DNA of 64,000 bases from Algorimicrobium hallyeonense (lineage in GTDB: Bacteria; Bacteroidota; Bacteroidia; Flavobacteriales; Flavobacteriaceae): the NCBI RefSeq assembly GCF_042657385.1, contig NZ_JBHSLA010000003.1, forward strand, positions 124,001 to 188,000. The letters run 5' to 3'. Position numbers and translations under genes: made by a program. Below are positions 63,773 through 64,000 of this stretch, in pieces. The notes under the pieces were generated by a model. It worked only from the letters and a program-made list of their open reading frames with translations, ran no database searches and was not told the DNA's origin. The stretch's first letter is position 1. Every line of letters starts with the position of its first letter.

Positions 63773-64000
63773 CTAAAGTACTTCCATTAACTGCAGTGCA
63801 TTATAGGCCCCATTATTTAAGGCATATTGCACACCATTGACCTCTTGAAAGAACGCAACTTTTAAAAAGAATAGTTCACTACCCGTACCAGCAGGCACAC
63901 CAGCTGGTGTTAACGTTACTGTTGTATTGGTATTATCAATAGGTAAATTGGTTACAGGACTTAATTGTAAGTCCTTATCTTCCGTACCAAAATCCAGATT
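63773..64000 (-). CDS. C-terminal part of an unidentified protein (gene continues beyond the window)
   Basis: The last 75 residues of a gene that enters from the right edge and ends in TAG at 63773-63775. The end, GSELFFLKVAFFQEVNGVQYALNNGAYNALQLMEVL, is beta-rich with alternating hydrophobic residues and lacks a T9SS sorting domain. It looks like the C-terminus of a DUF6266-type Bacteroidetes protein, but this is a weak impression. Function unknown. Confidence 0.6.
   Translation of the reverse strand, partial: NLDFGTEDKDLQLSPVTNLPIDNTNTTVTLTPAGVPAGTGSELFFLKVAFFQEVNGVQYALNNGAYNALQLMEVL

Overview
The window looks like a chromosomal segment of a low-GC Bacteroidetes bacterium, most likely family Flavobacteriaceae. 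The evidence is gene content and signals: type IX secretion sorting domains, a CSSDDD-type lipoprotein export signal, BshC, a DUF4295 ribosome-associated protein beside rpmB-rpmG, PD40 and carboxypeptidase-regulatory-like exported proteins, a MeaB GTPase, and many promoters of the Bacteroidetes form TAnnTTTG. Genus cannot be fixed from sequence alone. No rRNA, tRNA, CRISPR array, transposase or prophage was seen.

Region 1 (1-30 kb) is mostly housekeeping. It holds a DEDDh exonuclease, FAH-family hydrolase, HPt protein and cinA; rpmB-rpmG-DUF4295-ftsY; rimO; a broken mgtE; miaE; bshC with a PLP decarboxylase; guaA; a LysM/ligand-binding lipoprotein, OsmC and DUF3820; pyrG; yidC; a three-FAS1 lipoprotein; mnmA; a nitronate monooxygenase-like enzyme; and a MATE exporter. 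Region 2 (30-39 kb) has a GT39 / LAB_N / GT2 operon predicted to decorate an envelope lipid, a nucleotide-sugar epimerase, meaB with DUF2911, and an ECF sigma cassette followed by an M23 peptidase. Region 3 (39-49.7 kb) has a 1626-residue multidomain secreted protein with dockerin-like C-terminal repeats, co-directional with a small type IX-secreted protein, then secA, DUF2795 and a cobalamin adenosyltransferase. Region 4 (49.7-64 kb) has an ABC-F ATPase and a capsule/exopolysaccharide operon (Wza-like, Wzc-like, TviB-like dehydrogenase, TviC-like epimerase) among dense repeats, then a type IX-secreted protein and the end of an unidentified gene.

The most unusual material is the repeat landscape of region 4. 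A 154-bp tandem array lies at 51.05-52.04 kb, a 273-base stretch with no C lies between wzc and the sugar dehydrogenase, and a mosaic array at 60.2-62.3 kb has an intact GIY-YIG endonuclease gene inside it. The two arrays share a core of about 36 bp in opposite orientations, so they are one element family bracketing the polysaccharide locus. Whether the GIY-YIG protein acts on these repeats is an open, testable idea, not a conclusion.

Other points of note are mgtE carrying both a one-base frameshift and an in-frame UAG, two genes (guaA and the MATE exporter) whose promoters predict essentially leaderless mRNAs, and an exported protein in the sigma cassette with tryptophans spaced exactly 19 residues apart in a long charged helix.
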